From Actinomycetota bacterium (GTDB lineage Bacteria > Actinomycetota > Acidimicrobiia > Acidimicrobiales > Poriferisodalaceae), in contig JABABU010000021.1 of assembly GCA_014238065.1 (NCBI GenBank), forward strand, positions 38,781 through 102,780: a DNA stretch of 64,000 bases, read 5' to 3'. This document shows positions 26,611 through 35,507 of the stretch, in pieces; position 1 is the stretch's first letter, and every line of letters begins with the position of its first letter. Position numbers and translations under genes: made by a program. The notes beneath the pieces were generated by a model. That model saw nothing but the letters and a program-made list of their open reading frames with translations. It ran no database searches and had not been told where the DNA came from.

Positions 26611-26769
26611 ATGACTGATACGAAGGAACCACTCGTTGTCGAAGAAGCGCTGAAGATCATCGATCAAGGCCTCACTGACATGCATCAGCGTGAACTCGTG
26701 TCAACCAACGAGGTGGCCGACCTGTTGCTCGATGTCAGGACGCTCCTGACGACCAAGAACGGCGACTAG
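26611..26769 (+). CDS. Small acidic helical protein (52 residues)
   Basis: An ATG with GGAG seven bases upstream opens a 52-residue frame beginning MTDTKEPLVVEEALK. The product is amphipathic, acidic and helical (IIDQGLTDMHQREL, VADLLLDVRTLL), consistent with a small soluble, possibly dimeric helical protein. It is divergent from the LLM gene. Its stop lies in a CTAG shared with the stop of the PAP2 gene on the other strand. I do not recognise a family. Confidence 0.65.
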   Translation: MTDTKEPLVVEEALKIIDQGLTDMHQRELVSTNEVADLLLDVRTLLTTKNGD

Positions 26770-27338
26770 CTTCGTTCGACGGCGTCGAGGACGCGAGAAG
26801 CGACTCGACCGATCACGGCTCCTGTGACGGCGCCGGCGGCGACATCACTTGCGTGGTGCATCTTCACGTGAATTCGGCTCGTGGCGACAACCGCGCCCAG
26901 CGCGTAGTACACGACGCCGAATCGACTGCGCCGCGACAGCATGGCTGCCGCTGTCATTGCGGCGCTCGCATGACCACTGGGAAAGGACGACGTGATCGGT
27001 TGGCGGATGTTTCGCTCTCCGCCGCCGTCTCCTCTGTTCGGCCGAACGCGACCAAACAGGCGCTTCACACCTTGGTTGACCAGGGCTGATTCGATGGCCA
27101 TCACGGCGCTCAGTCGGACTGCGTCGCGTGGCTTGCCGCCAGGGAGAAGACCTTTCCATGCGCCAAGCACGTGCCAGATCAGGCTGAAGTCGCCGATCGC
27201 GGAAGCGGCGTAGAAGACACGATCTGCAGCGGGGTTTCGCCTCAACGGTTCGAACCAGTCATCGACGGCTTGGTCGAATGCATCGACGGCAGGCCTGAAC
27301 GGGTCCGTCACGTCGTCGGTGCTCTCTCGGTCTCGCAC
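26766..27338 (-). CDS. PAP2-family phosphatase
   Basis: A 190-residue type-2 phosphatidic-acid-phosphatase-like membrane protein. The three motifs are present: KRLFGRVRP (KxxxxxxRP), SSFPSGHASAA (PSGH) and SRIHVKMHHASDVAAG (SRxxxxxHxxxD). It would dephosphorylate a lipid phosphate such as undecaprenyl-PP or phosphatidate at the membrane. The GTG at 27338 is chosen because it lies ten bases after the hydrolase stop and gives the usual length; the frame extends further upstream but overlaps that gene. Confidence 0.85.
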   Translation of the reverse strand: MRDRESTDDVTDPFRPAVDAFDQAVDDWFEPLRRNPAADRVFYAASAIGDFSLIWHVLGAWKGLLPGGKPRDAVRLSAVMAIESALVNQGVKRLFGRVRPNRGDGGGERNIRQPITSSFPSGHASAAMTAAAMLSRRSRFGVVYYALGAVVATSRIHVKMHHASDVAAGAVTGAVIGRVASRVLDAVERS

Positions 27339-27348
27339 TGGAGAAAGT

Positions 27349-28224
27349 CTAGGAGGGCGACCTGGACGAGAGATGTCGGTCGATGAGATCCGCGAACAGG
27401 TCAGGCTCTTCCATCGGTCCGAAGTGGCTGAGACTTTCGTCGACGTGGAACACACCGTTCGGTAGCCGCTCGGTGATATCTGGTCCGATCGTCGCCGGGC
27501 CAGCGTCGTCCCCGCCAACGGCGATCATCGTGACTGTCGGGATGTCGGCTAGGCGCTCGTATGCCCTGTTGTCGGAGTTGTCGAAGACATCGGCTTCGGT
27601 GGAGCCCGCACACTTCAACTTGACGCCCCCTTCGATCGGTCTGAATCCGTGGTCGACATAGGCGCGTAGCGCTCGCGGATCGAAGTTGTTCAGCGGAGGA
27701 CGACTTGCATACCGCTCGTACGCGGCGTCAAAGGACTCGAAGACATCGCGCCTTCGACGAGCCCCCTCGGAGAGGCTGCCCCTTCGCTCCATGTTCTCGG
27801 TGAGGGCCGGGAACAGGATGGGCTCGAACAGGAATACCGTCGAGAACGTGCCGGGTCGCTCGAGTTCGGTCATGGCGATCGCCGCGCCGCCCATCGAGTG
27901 TCCTACAGCGAGACTTGGCGCCTGGCCGGTGGACTGTGCGATGTGATCGACAGCGACGCCGAGATCGTGCGACATCCCCGTCCACACGAGTGGTGTGCCT
28001 TCGGGGAGTGTCGAGTCGCCGTGGCCCCTGAAGTCGATGGCCCAACAGTCATACCGGTCCCCGAGAGCTTCGGTGATCGGATCCCATGTCCTGCCGTGGA
28101 ATCCGGTGGCGTGGCAGAAGATCACCGAAGGACCAGAACCTCCGCTGTGATGGAGGGCGATGTCGACTCCGTCGCTCGACCCCAGCATGACCGGGCCGCG
28201 CTGAGCTGTCGGAGGGTTGGTCAT
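27349..28224 (-). CDS. Alpha/beta-hydrolase fold protein
   Basis: A 291-residue esterase/lyase-like alpha/beta hydrolase: oxyanion-region HATGFHGRTWDP, DFRGHGDS, nucleophile elbow VGHSMGGAAI (Ser nucleophile), later acid in AVGGDDAGPA and the catalytic His in LSHFGPMEEPD. No signal peptide. Substrate unknown. The ATG shares one base with the stop of the LysM-lipoprotein gene upstream (TGATG), and PAP2 follows, so the three are one operon with map. Confidence 0.85.
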   Translation of the reverse strand: MTNPPTAQRGPVMLGSSDGVDIALHHSGGSGPSVIFCHATGFHGRTWDPITEALGDRYDCWAIDFRGHGDSTLPEGTPLVWTGMSHDLGVAVDHIAQSTGQAPSLAVGHSMGGAAIAMTELERPGTFSTVFLFEPILFPALTENMERRGSLSEGARRRRDVFESFDAAYERYASRPPLNNFDPRALRAYVDHGFRPIEGGVKLKCAGSTEADVFDNSDNRAYERLADIPTVTMIAVGGDDAGPATIGPDITERLPNGVFHVDESLSHFGPMEEPDLFADLIDRHLSSRSPS

Positions 28225-28727
28225 CAGGGGCTGGTCGACGTCGTGACGAATGGCTCTGTGGTGCTGGTGGTAGATGTCAGCGCGGGAAGATCCGGCGCCT
28301 CAGGATCGTCGAGTTCGAGCCCTCCTTCGAGCGGAACCGGAGGCCGAGGCGGTATGACGATGGTTGTGCCGATGTTGATGAGGCTGGGGTCGGTGATGGT
28401 CGGATTGGCGATGAGCAACTGTTCCAGGGTGATGCCGAAGTCTTCTGCGACCACCGACAAGATGTCACCGGGCTGGATCTCGTAAAGGACAGGTCCTGCG
28501 GGGATGGTTGTCGTGGTGGTGGTGAACTCCGACGGTGCTGTGGTGAGGACCGGTGAACTCGTCGGGGGAACGTTCTCTGGTTCGTTGTTCGGGCTGCACG
28601 CGCCGGCGATGACGACCGCTGCTACAGCGAGCCACACGCGCCCCAGACGCGGCCCGTGGAAGATGGCCCTGACTCCTGTGTTCACGGCTTGAGAATCTAC
28701 AACCCCCGAGCGCACGATCGGGTGCAT
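28224..28727 (-). CDS. LysM-domain lipoprotein
   Basis: A 167-residue lipoprotein with lipobox VIAGAC followed by a Thr/Pro-rich linker (TTTTTTIPAG) and one LysM domain (LYEIQPGDILSVVAEDFG to INIGTTIVIPP). LysM binds N-acetylglucosamine polymers such as peptidoglycan, so a cell-wall-tethered role is likely. A Ser/Thr-rich tail ends the protein. The ATG at 28727 has GGAGG seven bases upstream, which makes the signal n-region unusually long (about 30 residues); GTG 28685 would give a shorter one. It lies 14 bases after map. Confidence 0.75.
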   Translation of the reverse strand: MHPIVRSGVVDSQAVNTGVRAIFHGPRLGRVWLAVAAVVIAGACSPNNEPENVPPTSSPVLTTAPSEFTTTTTTIPAGPVLYEIQPGDILSVVAEDFGITLEQLLIANPTITDPSLINIGTTIVIPPRPPVPLEGGLELDDPEAPDLPALTSTTSTTEPFVTTSTSP

Positions 28728-28741
28728 GAGGGTGCCTCCGA

Positions 28742-29728
28742 TCAGACGGCGACGCCCTCGGCGGTGGGAAGAATGTCGGGCAACACAGAACGATCGTTGC
28801 CGGCGAGGAATGGCTGTGGCTCGTGAAGCTCGAGCGTCAGGATCTCGACGCCATCCTCGCGGACCAGGAGCGTGTGTTCGAACTGAGCTGTGCGGCTGAG
28901 GTCGACTGTGGTGGCAGTCCATCCATCGTCCCAGCCTTGCTGACGCCAGGCGCCGACGGTGATCATCGGCTCGATGGTGAAGGTCATGCCAGCTTGGATT
29001 TCGAACGTCTGGCCCGGGTCGTAGTAATGGGGAACATTTGGGGGCATATGGAAGATGTCACCGATGCCGTGGCCGACGAACTCGCGAACGACGCCGAAGC
29101 CGTGCCCTTCGGCATGTTGCTGGATGGCCATACCGATGTCGCGGATCTGGGCGCCGGCTCTTGCGGCGTCGATGCCCCGATACAGGCTTTCGCGCGTCAC
29201 GCGAACCAGCTCGCGTGACTCGTCGTCGACGTCGCCGACCAGGTAGTTCTCACTGTGATCACCGTGGACGCCATCGAGGAATATGGTGACGTCGCAGTTG
29301 ACGATGTCGCCGTCGTCGAGCTTCCGGCTGTCCGGGATCCCGTGACAGATGACCTCGTTGATGCTGGTGCACATCGACTTGGGGTAGCCGTGGTAGTTGA
29401 GCGTGCTGGGATAACCACCTTCGGCGATGTAGGCCTCGTGACAGACCTCGTCGAGGTGGTCCGTGGTGACTCCTCGTTCGATCTCACTGGCGACTTTGCG
29501 AAGCACGCGGCGGGCCGCCTGCCCTGCGATCCGCATGCGTTCGATGGTCACATCGTCCTTGCGGAGGTCTGGTGGTGGCGGCCGGACAGGTTGACCGGTC
29601 AGCGCATAGTCGGGCCGCGGGATGCCGGAGGGGACGGTGCGGATCGGACTGACGATGCCGGGACGAATCGGATTGGAGTTCGTGATCGCCGTCCGTGCCG
29701 CCGGGCGACGCTTTTTCCGCTTTGCCAT
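28742..29728 (-). CDS. map: Type I methionine aminopeptidase
   Basis: A 328-residue enzyme removing N-terminal methionine. The metal ligands are Asp146 (NCDVTIF), Asp157 (GVHGDHSENY), His220 (FVGHGIG), Glu253 (TIEPM) and Glu284 (QFEHT), with catalytic His129 in VICHGIP. The first 50 residues form a basic, Pro-rich extension with PxxP elements (GQPVRPPPPD), as in mycobacterial MapB-type enzymes, which may contact the ribosome. A leaderless TAGCGT promoter lies seven bases before the ATG. Confidence 0.93.
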   Translation of the reverse strand: MAKRKKRRPAARTAITNSNPIRPGIVSPIRTVPSGIPRPDYALTGQPVRPPPPDLRKDDVTIERMRIAGQAARRVLRKVASEIERGVTTDHLDEVCHEAYIAEGGYPSTLNYHGYPKSMCTSINEVICHGIPDSRKLDDGDIVNCDVTIFLDGVHGDHSENYLVGDVDDESRELVRVTRESLYRGIDAARAGAQIRDIGMAIQQHAEGHGFGVVREFVGHGIGDIFHMPPNVPHYYDPGQTFEIQAGMTFTIEPMITVGAWRQQGWDDGWTATTVDLSRTAQFEHTLLVREDGVEILTLELHEPQPFLAGNDRSVLPDILPTAEGVAV

Positions 29729-29735
29729 CGACCTG

Positions 29736-29741
29736 ACGCTA
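29736..29741 (-). promoter_or_regulatory. -10 element TAGCGT for a leaderless map transcript
   Basis: On the minus strand, TAGCGT is 7 nt before ATG 29728, with no ribosome site. Confidence 0.5.
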
Positions 29742-29782
29742 TCTGAATCAGGGCCTGGCGATCAGGTCGAACTGCACAATCG

Positions 29783-31300
29783 TCAGCCGAGGCCGCCGAT
29801 GACAGGAGGACCGACGAGAAGCGCTACCGCCATGCCGACGCCGACCGTGTCGTCCAGTGGGTCTCTTCCGCCGTAGGCCCTGATGTGGCCGGTCGTGGTC
29901 AAGATCCGGTGACCGCCGTTCGCCAGCCGAACAGCGTCGGAGACCTCGCTGGATTCGCAGCGTTGTGACGAACCGTGATCGGTCGGTGTCAAGGACTCCC
30001 CGAAGTCGTAGGTCAATCCCGTGGCATCGACCAGCGTGTATCCGCTCGCGTTTCGCTCCGACATGATCGCAACGATCTCGGCTGCTTCGATGTCAGGGCT
30101 CGCCGGGATGGAGCCGTGGAACGGCGCACCATCGACTGCGAACACGCCTCCGTCGACGGCTACGATCCAAGCGCCGCCGGACGATGAGACGGCAAGTCGG
30201 CTGGCGGGGGCCGACAACTCGACCGGGGGACGACTGATGGGGTGGGCATCGCCGAACTCGATCACTTCGCCGTTCGCCATGAGGATCCAGTACCCGCCGC
30301 CGCCCGGCGTCGGGAAGATGTCGACCGCGATGGTCTCGTCGCCGATCGCGAGCGACTCACTGAGTTCGTGCCGCTCCTCGACCGTCGTCGTCGCGATCAA
30401 CAGCCCCGGAATGGATCCATGGAAGTCGGCCCTGCCGAACGCAAAGACACCGCCGTCCGCGCCCAGCAGCCAGTATCCGCCGCCGCCTGCGGTGCTCGCG
30501 GCCGCAACGATCGGCGCGTCGAGGTCGAGTGCCGACAAGTCACCGTGTGACTCGGCTCCGTCGACCCGAACCACACTTCCGTTGTCGGTCACGACGAGGT
30601 GTGGCGCCGGGGCCGGACGACCGAGTACTGACGTGAGGTCGGCCGTGGTGCCGTCGCAGCGCCGATCGATGTCCATCTCCCAGGCAGTTTCGAGGCTCGG
30701 GAAAGGGTTGATCGGTTCGCGTTCTGTCGTCCGGATTTCGAAGTGGAGGTGAGGCACGGTGGTTTCGGCATTGCCGCTGTCGCCCACGAATCCGAGGACC
30801 TGGCCGGCGACCACCGAGACACCGACTTCGATGCCAGGGCCGAGAGAAAGTTCGACCGGGCCGGCGTTGTCATCAGTTCCAGGGTTGTCGTTGTTCAGGT
30901 GGAGGTAGGCGTATTCCCATCCATCCTCGTCGACCAGCACGAGATAGTTGCCAGCTCGGCCCCTGTCAGGGCCGATACGGGTGATGGTCCCAGACACTGC
31001 CGCGAGTACCGGGGTGAGTTTCGGTGCTGCGATGTCGGTTCCGAGGTGAAGTCGGCTGCCGTTGTCGCGAGGCTGGTGCCAGTCGTTCCAGAAGCCGGTA
31101 ACTCCTGCGACCGGGAACACGATGACCTTGATCACAGCCTCGTCAGGATCGAGCGCCTCGGCGGTTGGCTGTGGTTGGCCGGGACCCGAGGCAAAGACGG
31201 GACCTGACGTGGCGGCGAGTCCGGCGACGATCAGGGCCGCGCCAAAGATGATCGGATGATTCCGAGCCTTCGATTGTGAGAAGTATTCGGAGAGATGCAC
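29783..31300 (-). CDS. Secreted M23 endopeptidase with GYW-type repeats (paralog 2)
   Basis: A 505-residue exported protein: signal segment about residues 16-38 (ending GPVFASG), then a LytM/M23 domain with HLGTDIAAP (zinc His and Asp) and VPHLHFEIRT (HxH), and from about residue 265 a run of three to four degenerate repeats of the form GGGYWLLGADGGVFAFG followed by FHGSIPG. M23 enzymes cut peptidoglycan cross-bridges; some are inactive regulators, but the ligands are intact here. It starts with a GTG 37 bases after the similar gene at 31338-32777, which indicates tandem duplication. Confidence 0.85.
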   Translation of the reverse strand: MHLSEYFSQSKARNHPIIFGAALIVAGLAATSGPVFASGPGQPQPTAEALDPDEAVIKVIVFPVAGVTGFWNDWHQPRDNGSRLHLGTDIAAPKLTPVLAAVSGTITRIGPDRGRAGNYLVLVDEDGWEYAYLHLNNDNPGTDDNAGPVELSLGPGIEVGVSVVAGQVLGFVGDSGNAETTVPHLHFEIRTTEREPINPFPSLETAWEMDIDRRCDGTTADLTSVLGRPAPAPHLVVTDNGSVVRVDGAESHGDLSALDLDAPIVAAASTAGGGGYWLLGADGGVFAFGRADFHGSIPGLLIATTTVEERHELSESLAIGDETIAVDIFPTPGGGGYWILMANGEVIEFGDAHPISRPPVELSAPASRLAVSSSGGAWIVAVDGGVFAVDGAPFHGSIPASPDIEAAEIVAIMSERNASGYTLVDATGLTYDFGESLTPTDHGSSQRCESSEVSDAVRLANGGHRILTTTGHIRAYGGRDPLDDTVGVGMAVALLVGPPVIGGLG

Positions 31301-31337
31301 GCGCCGCTCGTGGGATTTCCCGTCCGATCAGCCAGCT

Positions 31338-32777
31338 TCAGGTTGCAACCGAATGATGGACGGCCATGTCAACGACCGACACGCTATCTGGCAGATCCGG
31401 TTGGTCGCCATAGTGCGCTGCGTCGCCGAATTCGAGTACTTGGCCGCTCTCGGTGGCTATCCAGTAGCCGAGGCCAGTGTCAGACACGCGAAGGGCAACT
31501 GCTGGGTCGATGTCGCACCGACCAAGGCCTGGTACCGATCCGTAGAAGTCGACCCCGAAGGAGAACACCCCTCCGTCTCCGGCGTAGAGCCAGTATCCAC
31601 GACCGTCCGGAGAGACCGCCATGTCGACGACGTCGGCATCGAGGGTCATTGCACCCGTCGAACCCATGAAGTCGGCCTCGCCGAAGGTGAAGACCCCTCC
31701 GTCTCCGGCCACCAACCAGTAGCCGTCTCCTTCGGATGTCGCTGTCATCGAGATGACCGGCGCCCTCAGATCCATCGCTCCTGTCGAGCCGTGAAATGCC
31801 GAATTGCCGAAGGTGAACACGCCGCCGTCGTCGCCGACCAGCCAGTAGCCGCCACCCTTGGGGTCGGGTTCGATTCGGCGAATCGGACCCCTGAGGTCGA
31901 CGCCTCGCATGTCGCCCAGAAACTCGGCATCCCCGAAGGCATGCACCTGCCCGTCGGTGTCGACGATCCAGTAGCCCTCACCGGACGCAGTTGCCGTCAT
32001 CGAAGCCGGCGTCGCCGAAATGTCGCGCGTCGCGAAGTCGCCGAAGTGCGGGGCGTCGTAGGCGTGGACGGTGCCAACACCGTCGACCAGCCAGTAGCCC
32101 CTCGCGGAAGCATCGCTCGGAGCGCCGGTGGGCGCAGATCGCTCGGTTGGCAGGCAGTCGGACAGCTCGACTCTGGTCGCTGCTTCGACTTGCGTGTAGG
32201 GATTGATCCAGTTGCCATCTGGCCTGATGACCTCGAAATGCAGATGAGAGCCTGTGTACTCGGCATTGCCGGAATCGCCCGCATAGGCGATGTGCTGACC
32301 AGCCACGACGCAGTCACCCTGTTCGAGGCCTCCTACGAAGGCCCATTCGTAAGGATTGGCGCCATCATCAGTGCCAGGCGAGTCGTTGTTGATGTGGATG
32401 TACCTGTACCGCCATCCGAGATCGTCGGTGATCGTCAGCATGTTCCCCCCACCAGGGCCGCCATAATCGAGATAGGTGATGCAGCCGTCATTCGCGGCGA
32501 CGAGGGGCGTCAGTTTGGGGGTCATCATGTCGACGCCGAGGTGACGCCGACCGCCGCCGCGGGGGTAGAGCCAGGTGTCGACGTAGTACACGTCGCCGAC
32601 CACAGGGAACACCATCTCGCGGACGCTGCTGTCGCTCTCGTCGACATTTGACCAGCCGTCAGACGCCAACGCAGGCGCGGCGAGGGCAATGAGCGCGACG
32701 ATGACGACAACGACGCGGCCGTGGCGCCGCCAGCCGGTCAGACTGCGACGAGAGTTGTCTGAGAGAGCCATTCCCAT
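31338..32777 (-). CDS. Secreted M23 endopeptidase with six GYW-type repeats (paralog 1)
   Basis: A 479-residue paralog of the next gene. The N-terminal signal helix (about 20-40) precedes an M23 domain with RRHLGVDMMTP and GSHLHFEVIRP. From about residue 225 there are six repeats of about 45-50 residues, each beginning GYWLV-type and continuing DGGVFTFG, then F(H/M/Y)GS and a hydrophobic strand. The even spacing suggests a six-bladed propeller-like fold that could bind a wall or surface partner. ATG 32777 and ATG 32771 are both possible starts. A TACGGT element lies ten bases upstream. Confidence 0.87.
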   Translation of the reverse strand: MGMALSDNSRRSLTGWRRHGRVVVVIVALIALAAPALASDGWSNVDESDSSVREMVFPVVGDVYYVDTWLYPRGGGRRHLGVDMMTPKLTPLVAANDGCITYLDYGGPGGGNMLTITDDLGWRYRYIHINNDSPGTDDGANPYEWAFVGGLEQGDCVVAGQHIAYAGDSGNAEYTGSHLHFEVIRPDGNWINPYTQVEAATRVELSDCLPTERSAPTGAPSDASARGYWLVDGVGTVHAYDAPHFGDFATRDISATPASMTATASGEGYWIVDTDGQVHAFGDAEFLGDMRGVDLRGPIRRIEPDPKGGGYWLVGDDGGVFTFGNSAFHGSTGAMDLRAPVISMTATSEGDGYWLVAGDGGVFTFGEADFMGSTGAMTLDADVVDMAVSPDGRGYWLYAGDGGVFSFGVDFYGSVPGLGRCDIDPAVALRVSDTGLGYWIATESGQVLEFGDAAHYGDQPDLPDSVSVVDMAVHHSVAT

Positions 32778-32867
32778 ATGTCATCGAACCGTAATACACG
32801 ATTCTTGAGGTTTTTCGTCAGATGATTTCGGGCCGATCGGCGGAGACCATCAGAAACCCCAGCTCAC

Positions 32868-33767
32868 TCAGCCTTCGCTGAACTTTCTGGCCATTGCCAT
32901 GAATTCCTCCGCGGGGCCTGCGGGGACCGTGTAGCCCTCTTCGTTACGAATTGTCTCGAAATTGTCACGAACGTCCTCGACGCTGTGGCCGCGGTCGTAC
33001 CATCCTTCGGTCATCCCGATGAAGAACCTGGCGACGCGGCCACCACCCGAGGAGTAGACCTCACCGCTGACGGGGCAGTCCTCATGAACCAGGTAGGCAA
33101 CGACCGGCGACACCGAAGCAGGATCGACCTGGTCTGCGAGTGGGCCGAGCAGTTCCTCGGTCATCCTGGTCCTGGCCACGGGAGCGATGGCGTTGGCCTT
33201 GATGTTGTATTTCGCGCCCTCGGCCGCCATCACCCTGGTGAGACCGACGAGCCCCATTTTGGCTGCGCCGTAGTTCGCCTGCCCGAAGTTGCCGAGAATT
33301 CCGCTGCTCGACGACGTGTTCACGACGCGGCCGTATCCCTGCTCTCGAAAATGGCTCCACGCCGGCTGGGTAACGTAGAACGCGCCCTTGAGGTGAACGT
33401 CGATGACCGGAGTCACGAGGTCGTCCGTCATGTTGTGGAACGTCTTGTCACGCAGAATCCCTGCGTTGTTGATGATGATGTCAACCGCTTCAAAGGCATC
33501 CAGAGCTGTCTGAACGATTGCCGCGCCACCCTCGGCTGTCGCGACCGAGTTGTGATCGGGCACCGCGATGCCACCAGCCGCTTCGATCTGGTTCACAACT
33601 GCCTGAGCGGCGCTGGCGTCACTTCCGGAACCATCCACTGCTCCTCCGAGGTCGTTCACAACGACCCGTGCACCACGTGCCGCGAGCAGAAGTGCGTGCT
33701 CACGGCCGAGGCCGCCGCCAGCTCCGGTAACGATCGCCACCTTGTTGTCGTATCCGAGGTCTGCCAT
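32868..33767 (-). CDS. SDR-family 3-hydroxyacyl-CoA dehydrogenase-like oxidoreductase
   Basis: A 299-residue short-chain dehydrogenase. NAD-binding is by TGAGGGLGREHALLLA and NDLGG, with NNAGIL in the middle. The catalytic set is Ser in NTSSSSG and Tyr/Lys in YGAAKMG. The NDLGGxxDG insertion and the C-terminal segment FFIGMTEGWYDRG are typical of the (3R)-hydroxyacyl-CoA dehydrogenase part of multifunctional enzyme type 2. It probably oxidises 3-hydroxyacyl-CoA in fatty-acid or steroid-side-chain breakdown. AAGGA eight bases upstream supports the start. A close relative is at 42917-43834. Confidence 0.88.
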   Translation of the reverse strand: MADLGYDNKVAIVTGAGGGLGREHALLLAARGARVVVNDLGGAVDGSGSDASAAQAVVNQIEAAGGIAVPDHNSVATAEGGAAIVQTALDAFEAVDIIINNAGILRDKTFHNMTDDLVTPVIDVHLKGAFYVTQPAWSHFREQGYGRVVNTSSSSGILGNFGQANYGAAKMGLVGLTRVMAAEGAKYNIKANAIAPVARTRMTEELLGPLADQVDPASVSPVVAYLVHEDCPVSGEVYSSGGGRVARFFIGMTEGWYDRGHSVEDVRDNFETIRNEEGYTVPAGPAEEFMAMARKFSEG

Positions 33768-34030
33768 TGGGATTCCTTTTCTCGTCGCCTGGGTCTTCCA
33801 GGTTTGGTTGTGTCACCTCGCCATGAGGTTTTCGCGAGCATGGAGTAGATCACTCGACAGTCACTGTTCACGGCGACGTTCCTGTGAGGTATCGCGGCCG
33901 CGTTTGCTTGCCGTACATCGGAAAATGTCCAGCTGCTCACGTTGCTCCTCGCAGCCTTCAGTCCCACTTCGCCACAGCAACCGGGGATGGTAGCGACGAA
34001 GCGATCCTGTTCCGGAATCTACAAGCGCCG
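33768..34030. other. Intergenic region without a supported gene
   Basis: This 263-bp interval lies upstream of the SDR gene and downstream of the crotonase gene, both on the minus strand. Open frames on either strand read as low-quality shadows. It presumably carries the SDR promoter, and I see no clear repeat or RNA. Confidence 0.5.
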
Positions 34031-34795
34031 TCAGTCGAACAATCCGTGTCGGCCTTCTCCGGCAGCGAACCGGGCCGCACCTTCGAGTGTTTCGCCGCTG
34101 AAAATGGTGTCGCGACCGAGCAAGGTTTCGTTCGTGAGCGCTTCGGTGAGCGAAAGCGACCACTGTTCGTAGCTCGAGGCGCGGTCACTGCGAAGGCATT
34201 GTTGCGGGAACTTCGAGATCTGTGTGGCGAGGTCGACTGCCGCGTCGAGCGCAGATCCTGTCGGCACGACGCGGTTTGCGAGGCCGATGCGCTCGGCTTC
34301 ATCTGCGCCGACGCTGCGCCCGGTGAGGATCATGTCGAGCGCTCTGCTGTGCCCGATCAGTCGCGGAAGCCTGATGGTGCCGCCGTCGACGAGCGGGACG
34401 CCCCACCGACGGCAGTAGACCCCGAACACCGCATTTTCGGCAGCGACGCGCAGATCGCACCACAACGCGAGTTCAAGTCCGCCCGCCACCGCGTGGCCCT
34501 CGACTGCAGCGATCACCGGCTTGTCCAGCAGCATCCTGGTGACGCCGAGAGGCCCATCGCCGTCATCGCCGACGCGGTTGCCGCGCCCGTCGGCAACGGC
34601 TTTCAGGTCTGCTCCGGCGCAGAACGCACCATCGGAGCCGGTGAGTACAGCCACCTCGCTCGAGTTGTCGTCTTCGAAGATCCGAAACGCGGTGGCGAGC
34701 GCGTCAGCCGTCGGCCGATCGACGGCGTTTCGGACCTCAGGTCGGTCGATGGTGACGACGGTGACAGACCCCGATTTTGTGGTGATGACGCCCAT
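34031..34795 (-). CDS. Enoyl-CoA hydratase/isomerase (crotonase) family protein
   Basis: A 254-residue crotonase. The CoA-binding and oxyanion-hole blocks are GAFCAGADLKAVA and GHAVAGGLELALWCDLR. In the later block WGVPLVDGGTIRLPRLIG the acidic residues used for hydration in canonical enzymes are replaced, so this member may be an isomerase, a hydrolase or act on an unusual acyl-CoA rather than a standard hydratase. AAGGAAGG precedes the ATG. It is divergent from the HAD gene. Confidence 0.85.
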   Translation of the reverse strand: MGVITTKSGSVTVVTIDRPEVRNAVDRPTADALATAFRIFEDDNSSEVAVLTGSDGAFCAGADLKAVADGRGNRVGDDGDGPLGVTRMLLDKPVIAAVEGHAVAGGLELALWCDLRVAAENAVFGVYCRRWGVPLVDGGTIRLPRLIGHSRALDMILTGRSVGADEAERIGLANRVVPTGSALDAAVDLATQISKFPQQCLRSDRASSYEQWSLSLTEALTNETLLGRDTIFSGETLEGAARFAAGEGRHGLFD

Positions 34796-34843
34796 GTACC
34801 TTCCTTTCGCCCGCCATCATCGCTGTTGCATCGCCTCCGTGTA

Positions 34844-34849
34844 TACGTT
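34844..34849 (+). promoter_or_regulatory. -10 element TACGTT for a leaderless HAD transcript
   Basis: TACGTT lies 7 nt before the GTG at 34857. It supports that start over upstream codons in the same open frame. Confidence 0.4.
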
Positions 34850-34856
34850 TCTTCCT

Positions 34857-35504
34857 GTGATTCGTGACGTACCGCCAGTGAACGAGAGCGAAATCGATGT
34901 CGTGTTCTTCGACTGGGGTGGGGTGCTCACCGATCTTCCGTCGATCGTCATCCCGCAGGTGATGGACGAGTTCGGCATCAAGCGCATTCCTGAAGAACAA
35001 CGCAGCGACGATGCCATGGGGCGATTTCATCAGCTCGAGCGGGGCGAGATCTCGCTTGCGACGTATCTCGAAAGTGCCCGACGCGCCAACCCAGGCTCTG
35101 AACGGTTGTGGGATCCCGACGATGAGGCGTTCGTCTATCCGCGTTTGTTTTCGCGCCCAGCCGTTGTCGGTTTGGTCGGGGACCTTCGCGAAGCCGGATA
35201 CCGAACAGCTCTGCTGTCGAACAACGTGGCTGAGTACTGGGACTTCGTGCTCGACACCCTCGATGTCGACCAATTGTTCGAGGAGACCTTCAACTCGGCC
35301 CATGTGGGACATCGCAAGCCGGAGAGAGCCATCTACGAGCACGCCCTGGAAGCGATGGGTGTCAGCGCAGACCGGTCACTGTTTCTCGACGACAACACGG
35401 TCAACGTAGAAGGCGCCATCGGCGTCGGTATGCGAGCCATCGAGGTGAACAGCAGCGATCACCAGATGTTCGATGAACTCCATCGCGCGCTCATTGGGAG
35501 CTGA
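34857..35504 (+). CDS. HAD-superfamily hydrolase
   Basis: A 215-residue HAD-fold phosphohydrolase. Motif I is VVFFDWGGVLTD: the nucleophile Asp is present, but the usual second Asp is Gly, as in YihX-type and some dehalogenase-like members. Motif II is ALLSNN, motif III lies in HRKPERAIYEHAL (Lys) and motif IV is SLFLDDNTVNVEGA. The cap is a small helical insert (residues about 25-90). Substrate unknown, probably a phosphorylated metabolite. GTG 34878 is an alternative start. It is convergent with the HIT gene. Confidence 0.82.
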   Translation: MIRDVPPVNESEIDVVFFDWGGVLTDLPSIVIPQVMDEFGIKRIPEEQRSDDAMGRFHQLERGEISLATYLESARRANPGSERLWDPDDEAFVYPRLFSRPAVVGLVGDLREAGYRTALLSNNVAEYWDFVLDTLDVDQLFEETFNSAHVGHRKPERAIYEHALEAMGVSADRSLFLDDNTVNVEGAIGVGMRAIEVNSSDHQMFDELHRALIGS

Positions 35505-35507
35505 CTG

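Noticed and set aside
31353..32651. 432-codon plus-strand open frame
   Set aside because: It mirrors the M23/GYW-repeat gene; the apparent repeats (VSGVEPV, VSGHQPV) are reverse images of the real protein repeats.
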